A stretch of DNA of 64,000 nt from Eudoraea adriatica DSM 19308 (GTDB taxonomy: Bacteria > Bacteroidota > Bacteroidia > Flavobacteriales > Flavobacteriaceae): assembly GCF_000382125.1 (NCBI RefSeq), contig NZ_KB907555.1:37763-101762 (forward strand). The letters run 5' to 3'. The notes beneath the pieces are model-generated. The model did no database searches and was not told the DNA's origin. It saw only the letters and a program-made list of their open reading frames with translations. Each line of letters begins with the position of its first letter. The stretch's first letter is position 1. Below, in pieces: positions 16,837 to 26,258 of this stretch. A program made the translations under genes and the position numbers.

Positions 16837-19755
16837 ATGCTTATGGGGAAAAACCTACTTTCTTTTCTATTATTTGCTTTATTACAGGTAGCCCAGGGTC
16901 AATATGCTCCATTGGTTAGCACAGATACTTTGTCCCAGTTAGAATGGGTAAATGACAAGTATAATGCGATGTCAGTGGAAGAAAAGGTTGGCCAATTATT
17001 TATGGTAATGGCATCTTCAGGGGAAGACAAAGCTGCCGTTCAAAGAATCAAAGGATTTATTAAGGATCACGATATTGGAGGACTAATTTTTTCTAAAGGC
17101 GGCCCCATGCGTCAGGCTAAGCAGACCAATGAATATCAGTCCCTGGCAAAAATACCTCTGCTCATAGGAATGGATGCCGAATGGGGATTGGCAATGAGAC
17201 TGGATTCTACCTACTCGTTTCCATGGAATATGACCCTGGGTGCAATCGGGGATACTGCAATTGTGGCAAGAGTAGGAAATCAAATAGGCAGGCACGCAAA
17301 TAGACTTGGGGTACATATCAATTTTGCACCGGATATTGATATAAACATCGATCCTAGAAATCCAATAATTGGAAATCGGTCTTTTGGCGAAGACAGGGAG
17401 AATGTCGCATTGAAAGGAATTGCTTTTATGAAGGGCATGGAAAAAGCAGGAGTTCTTTCAAGCGGGAAACACTTTCCGGGTCATGGAGATACCTTTGTAG
17501 ATTCTCATAAATCGTTACCCACCTTGGATTTTACCAGGCAACGACTTGACAGCATTGAATTATACCCTTATAAGAGGCTAATAAAAGAGGGGCTTAGCAG
17601 TGTCATGGTAGCACATTTAAATGTTCCCGAATTGGAGCCTGAAAATAAGCGGCCGTCATCCTTATCCAAAAACATCATTACCAATGTGCTTAAAAATCAG
17701 TTGAATTTTGAAGGATTGGTGTTTACGGATGCATTGAATATGAGAGGAGTTTCTGACTTCGCAAACAATGGAATAACCGAGTTAGAAGCATTTTTGGCAG
17801 GCAACGATATTTTGCTGATGCCCAAGGATTTTTTAAAAAGCAAGGAAACTTTTATAAAGGCCTATCAGAAAGGGCTTATAACAGAGCAACGACTGGCCTA
17901 TTCCGTCAAAAAAATATTAATGGCCAAATTCAAGGCTGGCCTAAATGAATACCGGGCTATAGATACGGAGAATCTTATTGAGGATCTGAATGGTCCTGAA
18001 AATGAGGTAATCTATGAAGAGGCCATAGAAAGCGCAATTACAGTTATAAGAGACAGGCTCAACCTTGTTGGGATCAAGAAACTTGAGAACAAGAAGATTG
18101 CCTATGTGAAATTTGGAGATGGAGTGAATACGCCTTTTTTGGAAGCATTAAATAAATACGCGGAGGTAACACAGGTAAATGGCAGTGATATTGCTACACT
18201 TAAAAAGAAGCTTTTTGATTTTAATCTGATTATAATCGGATTTCATAAGAGTAATGAAAGTCCCTGGAAACCTTATAAATTTACTCAAAAAGAACTTTTT
18301 TGGCTTCAGGAAATTTCCAGACAAAGGACTTCAAACGTATTACTAAATGTATTTGCCAAACCTTATGCTCTCTCGGATATAACTATGTTTAAGGATATTG
18401 ACGGGATACTTGTTGCATATCAGAATAGCCCACTTGCACAGCAGAAAGCCGCGGAAGTGCTTTTTGGAGCAATTCCGGCAAAGGGCATATTACCGGTCAC
18501 GGTAAGTCCGGAGTTTCCTGTGAATACTTCAGTAAAAACAGAATCGCTAATGCGCTTAGGGTACAGCTTGCCTGAGAGGGTTGGCATGAGTTCTTCAAAG
18601 CTTGCCGAAGTAGATCAATTGGTTCAAAACGGGTTGGACTCTTTAATGTATCCCGGAGCTCAGGTTTTAATTGCCAGAAAAGGCAAAGTTATTTATAATA
18701 AAGCTTTCGGTAAACCCACTTATGAGTCTGAAAATAAATTAACTACCGATAATATATTTGATCTTGCATCACTGACAAAAATTCTCTCAACCCTCCCAGC
18801 AGTAATGAAAATGGAAGAGGATGGTAAAATAGCTTTGAATGATACTTTTCAGGATTTAATACCGGAGTATGCAGATACGGAGATTAAGGATGTAACAGTG
18901 CTTAAAGCGTTAAGTCACTACGGCAGGTTACCATCCTGGATTGCCTTTTACCTGGAGACTTTAAATGAGAAAAGAAGACCTTCTCCGGAATTCTACAGGA
19001 GCAACCCGGCTGATGGTTTTTCTATTAAGGTTACGGACAGGATGTATCTGAAAGACTCGTATAAGGACTCCATTTATAGTCGAATAGGAAGGCAGGGGCT
19101 AAAATCAAATAGATACAGGTACAGTGATGTTCCCTATTACGTCTTTAAAAAATACATTGAGGAAACCTATAATTCCGGTTTGGATAATTTAATGGATAAT
19201 TTCCTTTTCAAGCCTCTGGGAGCAAACCATACTGCGTATAATCCGTTAAAAAAATTCCCTATTAATACCATAGTCCCTTCTGAGGTAGATAACTATTACA
19301 GATACCAGCTTGTTCAGGGATATGTGCACGATATGGGAGCGGCAATGCAAGGCGGGGTAGGAGGGCATGCAGGTTTGTTCAGCAATGCAAATGATGTGGC
19401 AAAAATTATGCAAATGTATATTCAGGGAGGCTATTACGGTGGGGAAAGATTTTTAAATCCAAGGACCATTGAAAAATTCAATAAGTGCTATTTCTGCGAT
19501 AAGAAGGTAAGACGGGGCGTAGGTTTCGATAAACCCCAGTTGGAGGATAAGGGACCTACCTGTGGTTGCGTGTCCAGAAAAAGTTTCGGTCACAGTGGTT
19601 TTACGGGGACTTTTACCTGGGCAGATCCGGAAGAGGAAATCGTATATGTTTTCCTGTCCAACAGGACTTATCCTTCTGCCACAAACAGGCTTTTGGTGAA
19701 ATCAGAACTGCGAACAAGGATTCAGAAGGCAATTTATGATTCTCTTATCAATTAG
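16837..19755 (+). CDS. Exported GH3 beta-N-acetylglucosaminidase (NagZ-like) fused to a serine beta-lactamase-like domain
   Basis: 972 residues with a signal peptide (LLSFLLFALLQVAQGQ). The GH3 domain covers ~30-380 and has the NagZ signature KHFPGHGDT around 210-218 followed by DSHKSLP, whose His/Asp pair is the NagZ acid-base dyad. A GH3 C-terminal-like domain covers ~390-570. A class C beta-lactamase/DD-peptidase-like domain covers ~590-970, with SLTK (SxxK nucleophile near 643) and YSD near 760. It should act in the periplasm or at the surface on muropeptides, removing GlcNAc and possibly attacking a peptide or ester with the second domain. The fusion recurs in Bacteroidetes. It stands alone, with 108 bp upstream. 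Confidence 0.9.
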   Translation: MLMGKNLLSFLLFALLQVAQGQYAPLVSTDTLSQLEWVNDKYNAMSVEEKVGQLFMVMASSGEDKAAVQRIKGFIKDHDIGGLIFSKGGPMRQAKQTNEYQSLAKIPLLIGMDAEWGLAMRLDSTYSFPWNMTLGAIGDTAIVARVGNQIGRHANRLGVHINFAPDIDINIDPRNPIIGNRSFGEDRENVALKGIAFMKGMEKAGVLSSGKHFPGHGDTFVDSHKSLPTLDFTRQRLDSIELYPYKRLIKEGLSSVMVAHLNVPELEPENKRPSSLSKNIITNVLKNQLNFEGLVFTDALNMRGVSDFANNGITELEAFLAGNDILLMPKDFLKSKETFIKAYQKGLITEQRLAYSVKKILMAKFKAGLNEYRAIDTENLIEDLNGPENEVIYEEAIESAITVIRDRLNLVGIKKLENKKIAYVKFGDGVNTPFLEALNKYAEVTQVNGSDIATLKKKLFDFNLIIIGFHKSNESPWKPYKFTQKELFWLQEISRQRTSNVLLNVFAKPYALSDITMFKDIDGILVAYQNSPLAQQKAAEVLFGAIPAKGILPVTVSPEFPVNTSVKTESLMRLGYSLPERVGMSSSKLAEVDQLVQNGLDSLMYPGAQVLIARKGKVIYNKAFGKPTYESENKLTTDNIFDLASLTKILSTLPAVMKMEEDGKIALNDTFQDLIPEYADTEIKDVTVLKALSHYGRLPSWIAFYLETLNEKRRPSPEFYRSNPADGFSIKVTDRMYLKDSYKDSIYSRIGRQGLKSNRYRYSDVPYYVFKKYIEETYNSGLDNLMDNFLFKPLGANHTAYNPLKKFPINTIVPSEVDNYYRYQLVQGYVHDMGAAMQGGVGGHAGLFSNANDVAKIMQMYIQGGYYGGERFLNPRTIEKFNKCYFCDKKVRRGVGFDKPQLEDKGPTCGCVSRKSFGHSGFTGTFTWADPEEEIVYVFLSNRTYPSATNRLLVKSELRTRIQKAIYDSLIN

Positions 19756-19853
19756 GCTGCAATTTAAATCTTAGATTTGTGTTATAAATAGGTTGTAGTC
19801 CTCTGCACGATATTTAAGAGACTAATATACAACGATTTAAATCAGTTGATTAA

Positions 19854-20996
19854 ATGAAAATAGCTATTGTTTGTTACCCGACATTTGGCGGAAGTGGAGT
19901 TGTTGCAACCGAATTAGGGATTGCTTTGGCAAATAGGGGGCATGAGATACATTTTATTACGTACAGGCAGCCGGTCCGATTGGAACTATTGAGCAGTAGA
20001 ATCCATTTTCATGAGGTGCATGTGCCTGAATATCCGCTTTTTCATTACCAACCTTATGAACTGGCGCTTTCGAGCAAACTTGTGGATACTATAAAGCTAT
20101 ACGGAATAGAATTACTGCATGTACATTATGCAATACCGCATGCTTATGCAGGCTATATGGCAAAGAAAATACTGGAAGAAGACGGGATTTATATTCCCAT
20201 GATCACAACTTTGCACGGCACGGATATTACCTTGGTGGGGAACCATCCTTTTTACAAACCTGCAGTAAACTTCAGCATTAATAAAAGTGATGTAGTTACC
20301 TCAGTATCAGAAGATTTAAAACAAAAAACATTAGATTTTTTCGATGTTAAAAAGGAAATTGAGGTAGTCCCCAACTTTATAGATAAAACAAAATACAGTT
20401 TAGAATTTACGGATTGTCAGCGAACTCTCATGGCGGATGAAGATGAAAAGATAATTACCCATATAAGTAACTTTCGAAAAGTAAAGCATATTCCGGATGT
20501 TATTCATGTTTTCAACGGCATACAAAAGCAATTACCGGCAAAACTGATTATGGTTGGTGAAGGTCCTGAAAAGGAGCATGCTGAATTTTTATGTGAACAA
20601 TTAGGAATAACGGATAAGGTTGTATTTCTGGGAAACAGTAATGAAATAGACAGAATCCTGTGCTTCTCGGATCTGTTTTTACTGCCATCTAAATCGGAAA
20701 GCTTTGGTTTAGCTGCTTTGGAAGCAATGATTAACAGGACTCCGGTAATATCGAGTAATACAGGTGGTATTCCTGAGGTCAATATTGACGGGGTAACAGG
20801 TTTTTTGAGTGATGTGAATGACGTGGATGATATGGTTAAAAATGCTTTGAAAATACTCAGTGATGATGCGGTGCTGGCGGAATTCAAGGAAAATGCTTAT
20901 CAGGTTGCTCTTAATTTTGATATAAAGAACGTATTACCTCTGTATGAGGCAATCTATGAAAAAGCTTATAAGGCACACTATAACAACTCTTATTAA
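19854..20996 (+). CDS. bshA: N-acetyl-alpha-D-glucosaminyl L-malate synthase (bacillithiol biosynthesis)
   Basis: 380-residue GT4 glycosyltransferase. The N-terminal CYPTFGGSGVVATELG loop and the HVHYAIPHAYAGY segment are characteristic of BshA; PSKSESFGLAALEAM is the donor-binding E(x7)E region. BshA joins GlcNAc from UDP-GlcNAc to L-malate, the first step to bacillithiol, the main low-molecular-weight thiol of many Bacteroidetes and Firmicutes. A small exported protein gene begins 11 bp downstream. Confidence 0.93.
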   Translation: MKIAIVCYPTFGGSGVVATELGIALANRGHEIHFITYRQPVRLELLSSRIHFHEVHVPEYPLFHYQPYELALSSKLVDTIKLYGIELLHVHYAIPHAYAGYMAKKILEEDGIYIPMITTLHGTDITLVGNHPFYKPAVNFSINKSDVVTSVSEDLKQKTLDFFDVKKEIEVVPNFIDKTKYSLEFTDCQRTLMADEDEKIITHISNFRKVKHIPDVIHVFNGIQKQLPAKLIMVGEGPEKEHAEFLCEQLGITDKVVFLGNSNEIDRILCFSDLFLLPSKSESFGLAALEAMINRTPVISSNTGGIPEVNIDGVTGFLSDVNDVDDMVKNALKILSDDAVLAEFKENAYQVALNFDIKNVLPLYEAIYEKAYKAHYNNSY

Positions 20997-21007
20997 CGCA
21001 ACTTCTA

Positions 21008-21469
21008 ATGAGAACTATTATTTTAGGGCTTTTAATGTTAGTGGGAACTTGTGGCAGTCAAAAGGATAAGACTAGTGATATGAATTATCAGGTTTCTGCA
21101 GAAAACCCATTAATGCTGGTAATAAGTGATAATTATGGAGGTACGGAAACAGAAGAGTTGCTTGTCATAAGGGATTATAAGACCTTAAAGAAGTTTTTTG
21201 CCAAGATAAACATGACTCGAAAACCGGGACTCCCGGTTCCGGAAATAGATTTTAATAAAGAAATGGTTGTTGTTTATTGCAGCGGAAAAACTACAGATAC
21301 CGATACTCCGGAATTAAAGAGGATGGAAGATAGGGATGATAAAATGGTCTTTGCCCGGGTTCTTGCTGCTAATCAAAAAAAAGATACTCTTACTGCTGTT
21401 TTAATGCCCTTTCATCTATATAAAATGCCACTTACCGAGAAGGAAATTAGCCTAAGCAAAGAAGAATAA
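21008..21469 (+). CDS. Small exported protein, possibly a lipoprotein with a PrcB-like C-terminal domain
   Basis: 153 residues. The N-terminus is hydrophobic and ends at LVGTCGSQ, an imperfect lipobox (Thr at -1), so lipidation is possible but not certain. The middle, from about residue 70, shows IDFNKEMVVVYCSG followed by alternating strands, resembling the PrcB C-terminal (protease-complex stability) domain. It is 11 bp behind bshA and probably cotranscribed, without an obvious functional link. Function otherwise unknown. Confidence 0.65.
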   Translation: MRTIILGLLMLVGTCGSQKDKTSDMNYQVSAENPLMLVISDNYGGTETEELLVIRDYKTLKKFFAKINMTRKPGLPVPEIDFNKEMVVVYCSGKTTDTDTPELKRMEDRDDKMVFARVLAANQKKDTLTAVLMPFHLYKMPLTEKEISLSKEE

Positions 21470-21549
21470 TTCCCTGTATTAATTTTCTGTTTCATATCGA
21501 AGATTTCTGCACTTGAAGGTAATAAGTAGGAATCGTATTTAATGGGTAG

Positions 21550-21557
21550 TAATTTTG
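21550..21557 (+). promoter_or_regulatory. Probable -7 promoter element of the OmpA-family gene
   Basis: TAATTTTG matches the Bacteroidetes TAnnTTTG box and lies 28 bp before the ATG. No clean -33 TTTG was seen 19 bp upstream. Confidence 0.4.
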
Positions 21558-21585
21558 TATTGTAATAGTCCTAAATCATTACATT

Positions 21586-22806
21586 ATGAAATCCTACGTA
21601 ACAGTAGCCATTGCTATTCTTCTCATTGGTACAACCTCATTTTATGCACAGGAAGAAACTCAATCGATACAACAGGAACAACTTCAGTCAGAAGAACTGG
21701 AAGAATTGCAATTAACAGCTAAAGACAGTATGGTGGTCAGCTCATGGATGGTAGGTCTTGGCTGGAATTTTGTGAATGATTCAGGAGACAGATTAAATAA
21801 TTTCACCAAAATCAAGGATTATTGGAATGGTGTTGCTTTTCCTTCCAGAGTTAATATTGGCCGTTATTTCAGGAGTGGAATTGGCCTGGAGGCAATTGCC
21901 TCGTACAACAAGTACAAAGAAGGTAATATCATAGATGGCATTGTAAACCCTGAGGATAAGGATTATTTTGGTTTTGATACCAGGGTTAGCTATGATTTAA
22001 ACAAACTAGTAGGTCAGACTGGCTTTTTTGATCCTTATGTTGGAGTAGGAGCAGGCTATACATACGCCAATGATCTTGGAAGAGGAACTTATAATGCGGT
22101 AATCGGGTTCAGGACCTGGTTTTCAGATAGGTGGGGACTAGACTTTAGTTCTTCAGGGAAGTGGTCCTTTGGAAATGAGGCTTCTAACCACGTACAGCAC
22201 GCTGTAGGGGCAGTTTATCAATTCAATATAGAAAAGGGTCTGACCAAAAAAGGACTTGAAAAATTGGCCTTAATAGAGGCCATGGAGAAGGAGTTACAGA
22301 GAGTCTCAGATTCAATTGACGAGGCACAGGCGGCAGAAGCGGCAGCAGTAGCTCTTGCAGAAAGATTGGCAAGGGAAAAAGAGGAGGCAAGAATTGCAGC
22401 CGAAAAAAGGGCCGAACAGGAAGCAGCTGATTTACAGAAGCAGAAAATGGATGAACTGGCCAAACTTAATAAAGTGTATTTTAGGTTTGATTCTTCTCAT
22501 TTAGTGAGTTCAGACCATGCAAAACTAGATGAACTGGTGGCTTTTATGAATAAATATCCGGATGTCGTCATTGAAGTTAAAGGACATGCCGATGCAAGGG
22601 GAGGCACCGATTATAATATGAAGCTATCGCAACGGAGGGCAGATAGTACTGTTAAATATATAATCAGTGCTGGTATAAGCAGTGACCGGATCTATGCCAA
22701 GGGGTATGGGGAGACTCAGATTTCAAATGGATGTACAGATGGAGTAAGATGCAACAATGAAGAACATGAACAAAATAGAATAACTGAATATGAAATTGTG
22801 AAGTGA
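21586..22806 (+). CDS. OmpA family outer-membrane protein
   Basis: 406 residues: signal peptide (cleaved near FYAQ), then an N-terminal 8-stranded porin-like barrel (residues ~45-215), then an Ala/Glu-rich coiled coil (~225-290), then an OmpA C-terminal peptidoglycan-binding domain. The last carries VYFRFDSSHL and the KGHADARGGTDYNMKLSQRR motif with the diaminopimelate-binding Asp and Arg. It links the outer membrane to peptidoglycan. It carries its own promoter-like box and is the last housekeeping gene before the polysaccharide locus. Confidence 0.92.
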   Translation: MKSYVTVAIAILLIGTTSFYAQEETQSIQQEQLQSEELEELQLTAKDSMVVSSWMVGLGWNFVNDSGDRLNNFTKIKDYWNGVAFPSRVNIGRYFRSGIGLEAIASYNKYKEGNIIDGIVNPEDKDYFGFDTRVSYDLNKLVGQTGFFDPYVGVGAGYTYANDLGRGTYNAVIGFRTWFSDRWGLDFSSSGKWSFGNEASNHVQHAVGAVYQFNIEKGLTKKGLEKLALIEAMEKELQRVSDSIDEAQAAEAAAVALAERLAREKEEARIAAEKRAEQEAADLQKQKMDELAKLNKVYFRFDSSHLVSSDHAKLDELVAFMNKYPDVVIEVKGHADARGGTDYNMKLSQRRADSTVKYIISAGISSDRIYAKGYGETQISNGCTDGVRCNNEEHEQNRITEYEIVK

Positions 22807-23216
22807 GCTAATACCTTCTTAGCATATATAAATAACAGCACATTGAAGTCATAAATAGCGTAGAGCAGTAATTAAATAATTGTTGAGACAATTGGTTATT
22901 CCTGTACCAAGAAACTAATTTGGGATACAAATTAATTCTGTACAAGATCAAATTAATAAATTTACCTGATCTAATTAAATATAGATTACCAAGATTTTCA
23001 TAACAGGAGCCAGTTCACGTCTTAAATGTGAAATTTTAAATTTAATTCGGATTAAAAAGAACATTATTAAATATTTGAATCCAAATTCATAAAATGCTAT
23101 CATGCCAGCATTTACTGATAATTCTGTAATAATCAATCTCTCAAATTTCCTTAGCGAAAAATGTTATGCATTATTCAAAGAAAACGAATCACGAACTATA
23201 GGAAGACAGAAAATAA
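22807..23216. other. Non-coding gap before the first MBOAT gene, containing a 41-codon ORF
   Basis: This 410-bp AT-rich stretch separates housekeeping genes from the polysaccharide locus. The only open reading seen is a 41-residue ORF beginning at 23102 and running 11 bases into the MBOAT gene in another frame. No terminator hairpin or clear promoter was identified. Confidence 0.6.
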
Positions 23217-23227
23217 ATGCTTTTTAA
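23102..23227 (+). CDS. Short ORF (41 aa) overlapping the start of the MBOAT gene
   Basis: ATG start at 23102, stop TAA at 23225-23227, overlapping the MBOAT start (23217) out of frame. The product contains VIINLSNFLSEKCYALFKE. I recognise no family. The overlap suggests either a small translationally coupled leader gene or the end of a decayed gene. Coding status is uncertain. Confidence 0.25.
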   Translation: MPAFTDNSVIINLSNFLSEKCYALFKENESRTIGRQKINAF

Positions 23228-24665
23228 CTCAATAGATTTTGCGATTTTTTTACCAATTATATTTTTCATATACTGGTTTTTGGTAAATAAAAATCTAAAG
23301 CTTCAGAACCTGCTGGTCGTTTTAGGTAGTTATGTATTTTATGGCTGGTGGGATTGGAGGTTCTTATCCTTAATAATCTTCAGTACAATTGTAGACTATA
23401 CGGTAGGTCAAAAATTAAGATCAGCGGTTAACGAATCGAATAGGAAAATTTTGCTTTGGACAAGCATACTGGTGAATCTTGGATTTTTAGGATTTTTCAA
23501 ATATTACAATTTCTTCCTTGATAATTTCGTAACTGCATTTTCGTTTTTTGGCTCAGAAATACAAGCAAATTCATTGAACATTATACTACCTGTAGGGATT
23601 AGTTTTTATACATTCCAAACTTTGAGTTATACGATCGACGTGTATAAAAGAAAACTTGAACCAACAAGGGACTTTCTGGCATTTTCGGCATTTGTTAGTT
23701 TTTTTCCCCAACTAGTTGCAGGACCAATAGAAAGAGCAACCAACCTATTGCCACAGTTCTATAAAAAAAGAACGTTTAATTACAATAAGGCAGTTGATGG
23801 ATTAAGACAAATTTTATGGGGCTTATTTAAAAAAATTGTTATTGCCGACAATTCTGCACAAATAGCGAACGAAATATTTAATAATTCAGCGGATTATTCT
23901 GGGAGTACCTTAGTCCTGGGTGCTATATTTTTTACATTTCAAATTTATGGTGATTTCTCTGGATATTCTGATATAGCTATTGGTACTTCACGACTTTTTG
24001 GATTTAACTTAATGCAGAATTTTGCCTTTCCCTATTTTTCAAGGGATATTGCCGAGTTTTGGAGACGCTGGCATATTTCGCTCTCGACTTGGTTCAGAGA
24101 TTACCTATATATTCCAATAGGTGGCAGTCGGGGAGGTACTTCGATGAAGGTCAGAAATACCTTTATTATTTTCATAATCAGTGGTTTTTGGCACGGTGCT
24201 AATTGGACGTTTATATTTTGGGGTGTATTAAATGCTTTGTATTTTTTACCATTACTTTTACTAAACAGGAATAGAACTAATACTGATACCGTTGCACCTG
24301 GGAAGTACTTACCATCTTCTAAGGAATTTTATCAGATAGGAATTACGTTTGGTTTAACTGTATTGGCCTGGATATTTTTTAGGGCCGAAAATATTGGCCA
24401 TGCTTTTAGTTATTTGTCTACGATTTTTTCAAAATCTCTATTTGAAACACCTAAATTCTTTGGGATGCGAACAGCTATATCTACATTGTTCTTAATAATA
24501 ATATTTATAATAATTGAATGGTTAGGAAGAAATGAACAATATGCAATTGCCAAACTAGGATTTACTTCGAAAAAATCAGTCAGATATGTTATCTATTATT
24601 CAATTATATTAGCAATCTTTTTATTTATGGGTCAACAGCAACAGTTTATTTATTTTCAATTTTAA
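23217..24665 (+). CDS. MBOAT family O-acyltransferase (AlgI/DltB-like), copy 1
   Basis: 482 residues, multi-spanning membrane protein. Conserved MBOAT features: GPIERATNLLPQF, FWRRWHISLSTWFRDYLYIP and the catalytic-site His in SGFWHGANWTF near residue 325. Such enzymes pass an acyl group from a cytoplasmic donor to a partner or polymer outside (AlgI in alginate acetylation, DltB in teichoic acid D-alanylation). An SGNH-like gene follows after 7 bp, giving an AlgI/AlgJ- or DltB/DltD-style pair. A same-length, highly similar copy lies on the opposite strand at 60702-62150. Confidence 0.92.
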   Translation: MLFNSIDFAIFLPIIFFIYWFLVNKNLKLQNLLVVLGSYVFYGWWDWRFLSLIIFSTIVDYTVGQKLRSAVNESNRKILLWTSILVNLGFLGFFKYYNFFLDNFVTAFSFFGSEIQANSLNIILPVGISFYTFQTLSYTIDVYKRKLEPTRDFLAFSAFVSFFPQLVAGPIERATNLLPQFYKKRTFNYNKAVDGLRQILWGLFKKIVIADNSAQIANEIFNNSADYSGSTLVLGAIFFTFQIYGDFSGYSDIAIGTSRLFGFNLMQNFAFPYFSRDIAEFWRRWHISLSTWFRDYLYIPIGGSRGGTSMKVRNTFIIFIISGFWHGANWTFIFWGVLNALYFLPLLLLNRNRTNTDTVAPGKYLPSSKEFYQIGITFGLTVLAWIFFRAENIGHAFSYLSTIFSKSLFETPKFFGMRTAISTLFLIIIFIIIEWLGRNEQYAIAKLGFTSKKSVRYVIYYSIILAIFLFMGQQQQFIYFQF

Positions 24666-24672
24666 GTTTCAT

Positions 24673-25578
24673 ATGAAAGCATTTCTTAAGAAAACAATAA
24701 TCTTCTTAGTACCATTGGCCATATTTTTTAGTGCAATGGAACCTTTATTAAGAAATATACCTAATGATTACAGTTATAAAAACAATTATTTAATGAATAA
24801 TTCAAATAAAATCTCCAAACTGTTCTTAGGAAGTTCGCATACCTATTATGGTATAAATCCAGATTTTATTTCGGGAAATTCATTTAACGGTAGTCACATA
24901 TCACAATCTATTAATCTTGATTATGAAATCCTTAAAAAATATAAAAACAATTGGGAAGCCCTAGAATATTTAATGATACCCATTGATTATTTCACTTTAT
25001 TTTCAAGAATGAGAAATGGAGTGGAATATTGGAGAGTAAAGAATTATAATTTGTATTATGATATTCAACTGTCGAGTAAATTATCGGAGAATTCGGAACT
25101 ATTGAGTATTAATTTAAAATCAAACATTAAAAGAGTCGTTTCCTATTATTTATTGAACAAAACACCTATAACCTGTTCAAAATTAGGGTATGGAAATATT
25201 TACGTAAAGAGCAAGGACTTGGCTGAAACTGGAAAGACGGCAGCAATCAGACATACAACTAAAGATTTTTCAAAACTAAACGAGACTATTAAAATATTAG
25301 AAGAAATAATAGATTGGGCCTCTATAAACAATACTAAAATAATATTTTACACCACTCCTGCTTATACAACATATGTTTCAAACCTTGATGCAGATCAACT
25401 TGAATTAACTATAAACACGATAAACAAACTCGTTGAAAAAAATACTAATTGTAGCTATTTTAACTTGCTTGAAGATTCTGATTTTTATGCATCAGATTTT
25501 TCAGATGCTGACCATTTAAATCAAGAAGGTGCAAAAAAATTATCTATGAAATTAAATGAATTAATTATTACCCAATAA
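24673..25578 (+). CDS. SGNH/AlgJ/DltD-like membrane-anchored protein, partner of MBOAT copy 1
   Basis: 301 residues. One N-terminal TM segment (FLKKTIIFLVPLAIFFSAM) is followed by a periplasmic domain with FLGSSHTYYGI (GxSxS-like block I with the nucleophile Ser) and a C-terminal DADHLN (DxxH catalytic pair). This is the arrangement of SGNH acyltransferases paired with MBOAT proteins. It is 7 bp behind the MBOAT gene. It probably performs the final acyl transfer to the polysaccharide; the acyl group is not determined by the sequence. Confidence 0.75.
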   Translation: MKAFLKKTIIFLVPLAIFFSAMEPLLRNIPNDYSYKNNYLMNNSNKISKLFLGSSHTYYGINPDFISGNSFNGSHISQSINLDYEILKKYKNNWEALEYLMIPIDYFTLFSRMRNGVEYWRVKNYNLYYDIQLSSKLSENSELLSINLKSNIKRVVSYYLLNKTPITCSKLGYGNIYVKSKDLAETGKTAAIRHTTKDFSKLNETIKILEEIIDWASINNTKIIFYTTPAYTTYVSNLDADQLELTINTINKLVEKNTNCSYFNLLEDSDFYASDFSDADHLNQEGAKKLSMKLNELIITQ

Positions 25579-26258
25579 AAGTTAGAACGAACAATAAAGG
25601 CCATTCCTAGAAAGGGATTTAGTGGTAAATAGAATGGAAATGTGAATAATGAAAATGAATTATAAATTGAAATAGTAGTTTTACATACTTTACTCTTATA
25701 ATTTTCTGTATTTAAGTTTCAATTTCATTTTATTAAATAGGGATTTAAAACCAGGTTTAGCAGTTTTGACATTAATTTAATAATATACCTTTAAGATAAT
25801 TCAAATTACTGGCATACAGATTCCCACAGATCATCTGACTTTTATTTACGCTGGACTATTTAGACAAGTTGAGAAAAAGTAACATTGAAAGTTTTTCTGG
25901 AAATATTCAAATTGATCATGTTGATTGGTTTGATCTACTTGATGAACGTTTTGTGAACTATCGGGGGAATACCTTGTAAAAAATGTTCGTAAATAATTTA
26001 TATCTGATTATAAAGATATTCAGGGATTAAAAAATTATAGAGATCCAACAAATGGTAACCCTGGATCGGTAGGGCAAACGCCGTATAACGAGACTGAAGT
26101 AGTATTTCCTTAGGATGAAAGTAATATCATCTAATTACAATGTTATGTAAATTACAATAAGAAGGTATTTAATTTCAACTGATGAGTAAGGGCTGCGTAT
26201 AATGATTATTGCTGCTGGAGTATGATGGAAAGAGGTAAAATAAAACTAATTTTAAAGC
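25579..26258. other. 680-bp gap with traces of decayed coding sequence
   Basis: No intact gene. Two short open stretches look protein-like: about 25840-25980 (46 codons, containing FSGNIQIDHVDWFDLLDERF) and about 26003-26113 (containing LKNYRDPTNGNPGSVGQTPY), in different frames and separated by stops. They suggest a frameshifted relic, but I cannot name the family. It lies between the converging MBOAT/SGNH pair and the acyl cassette. Confidence 0.45.
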
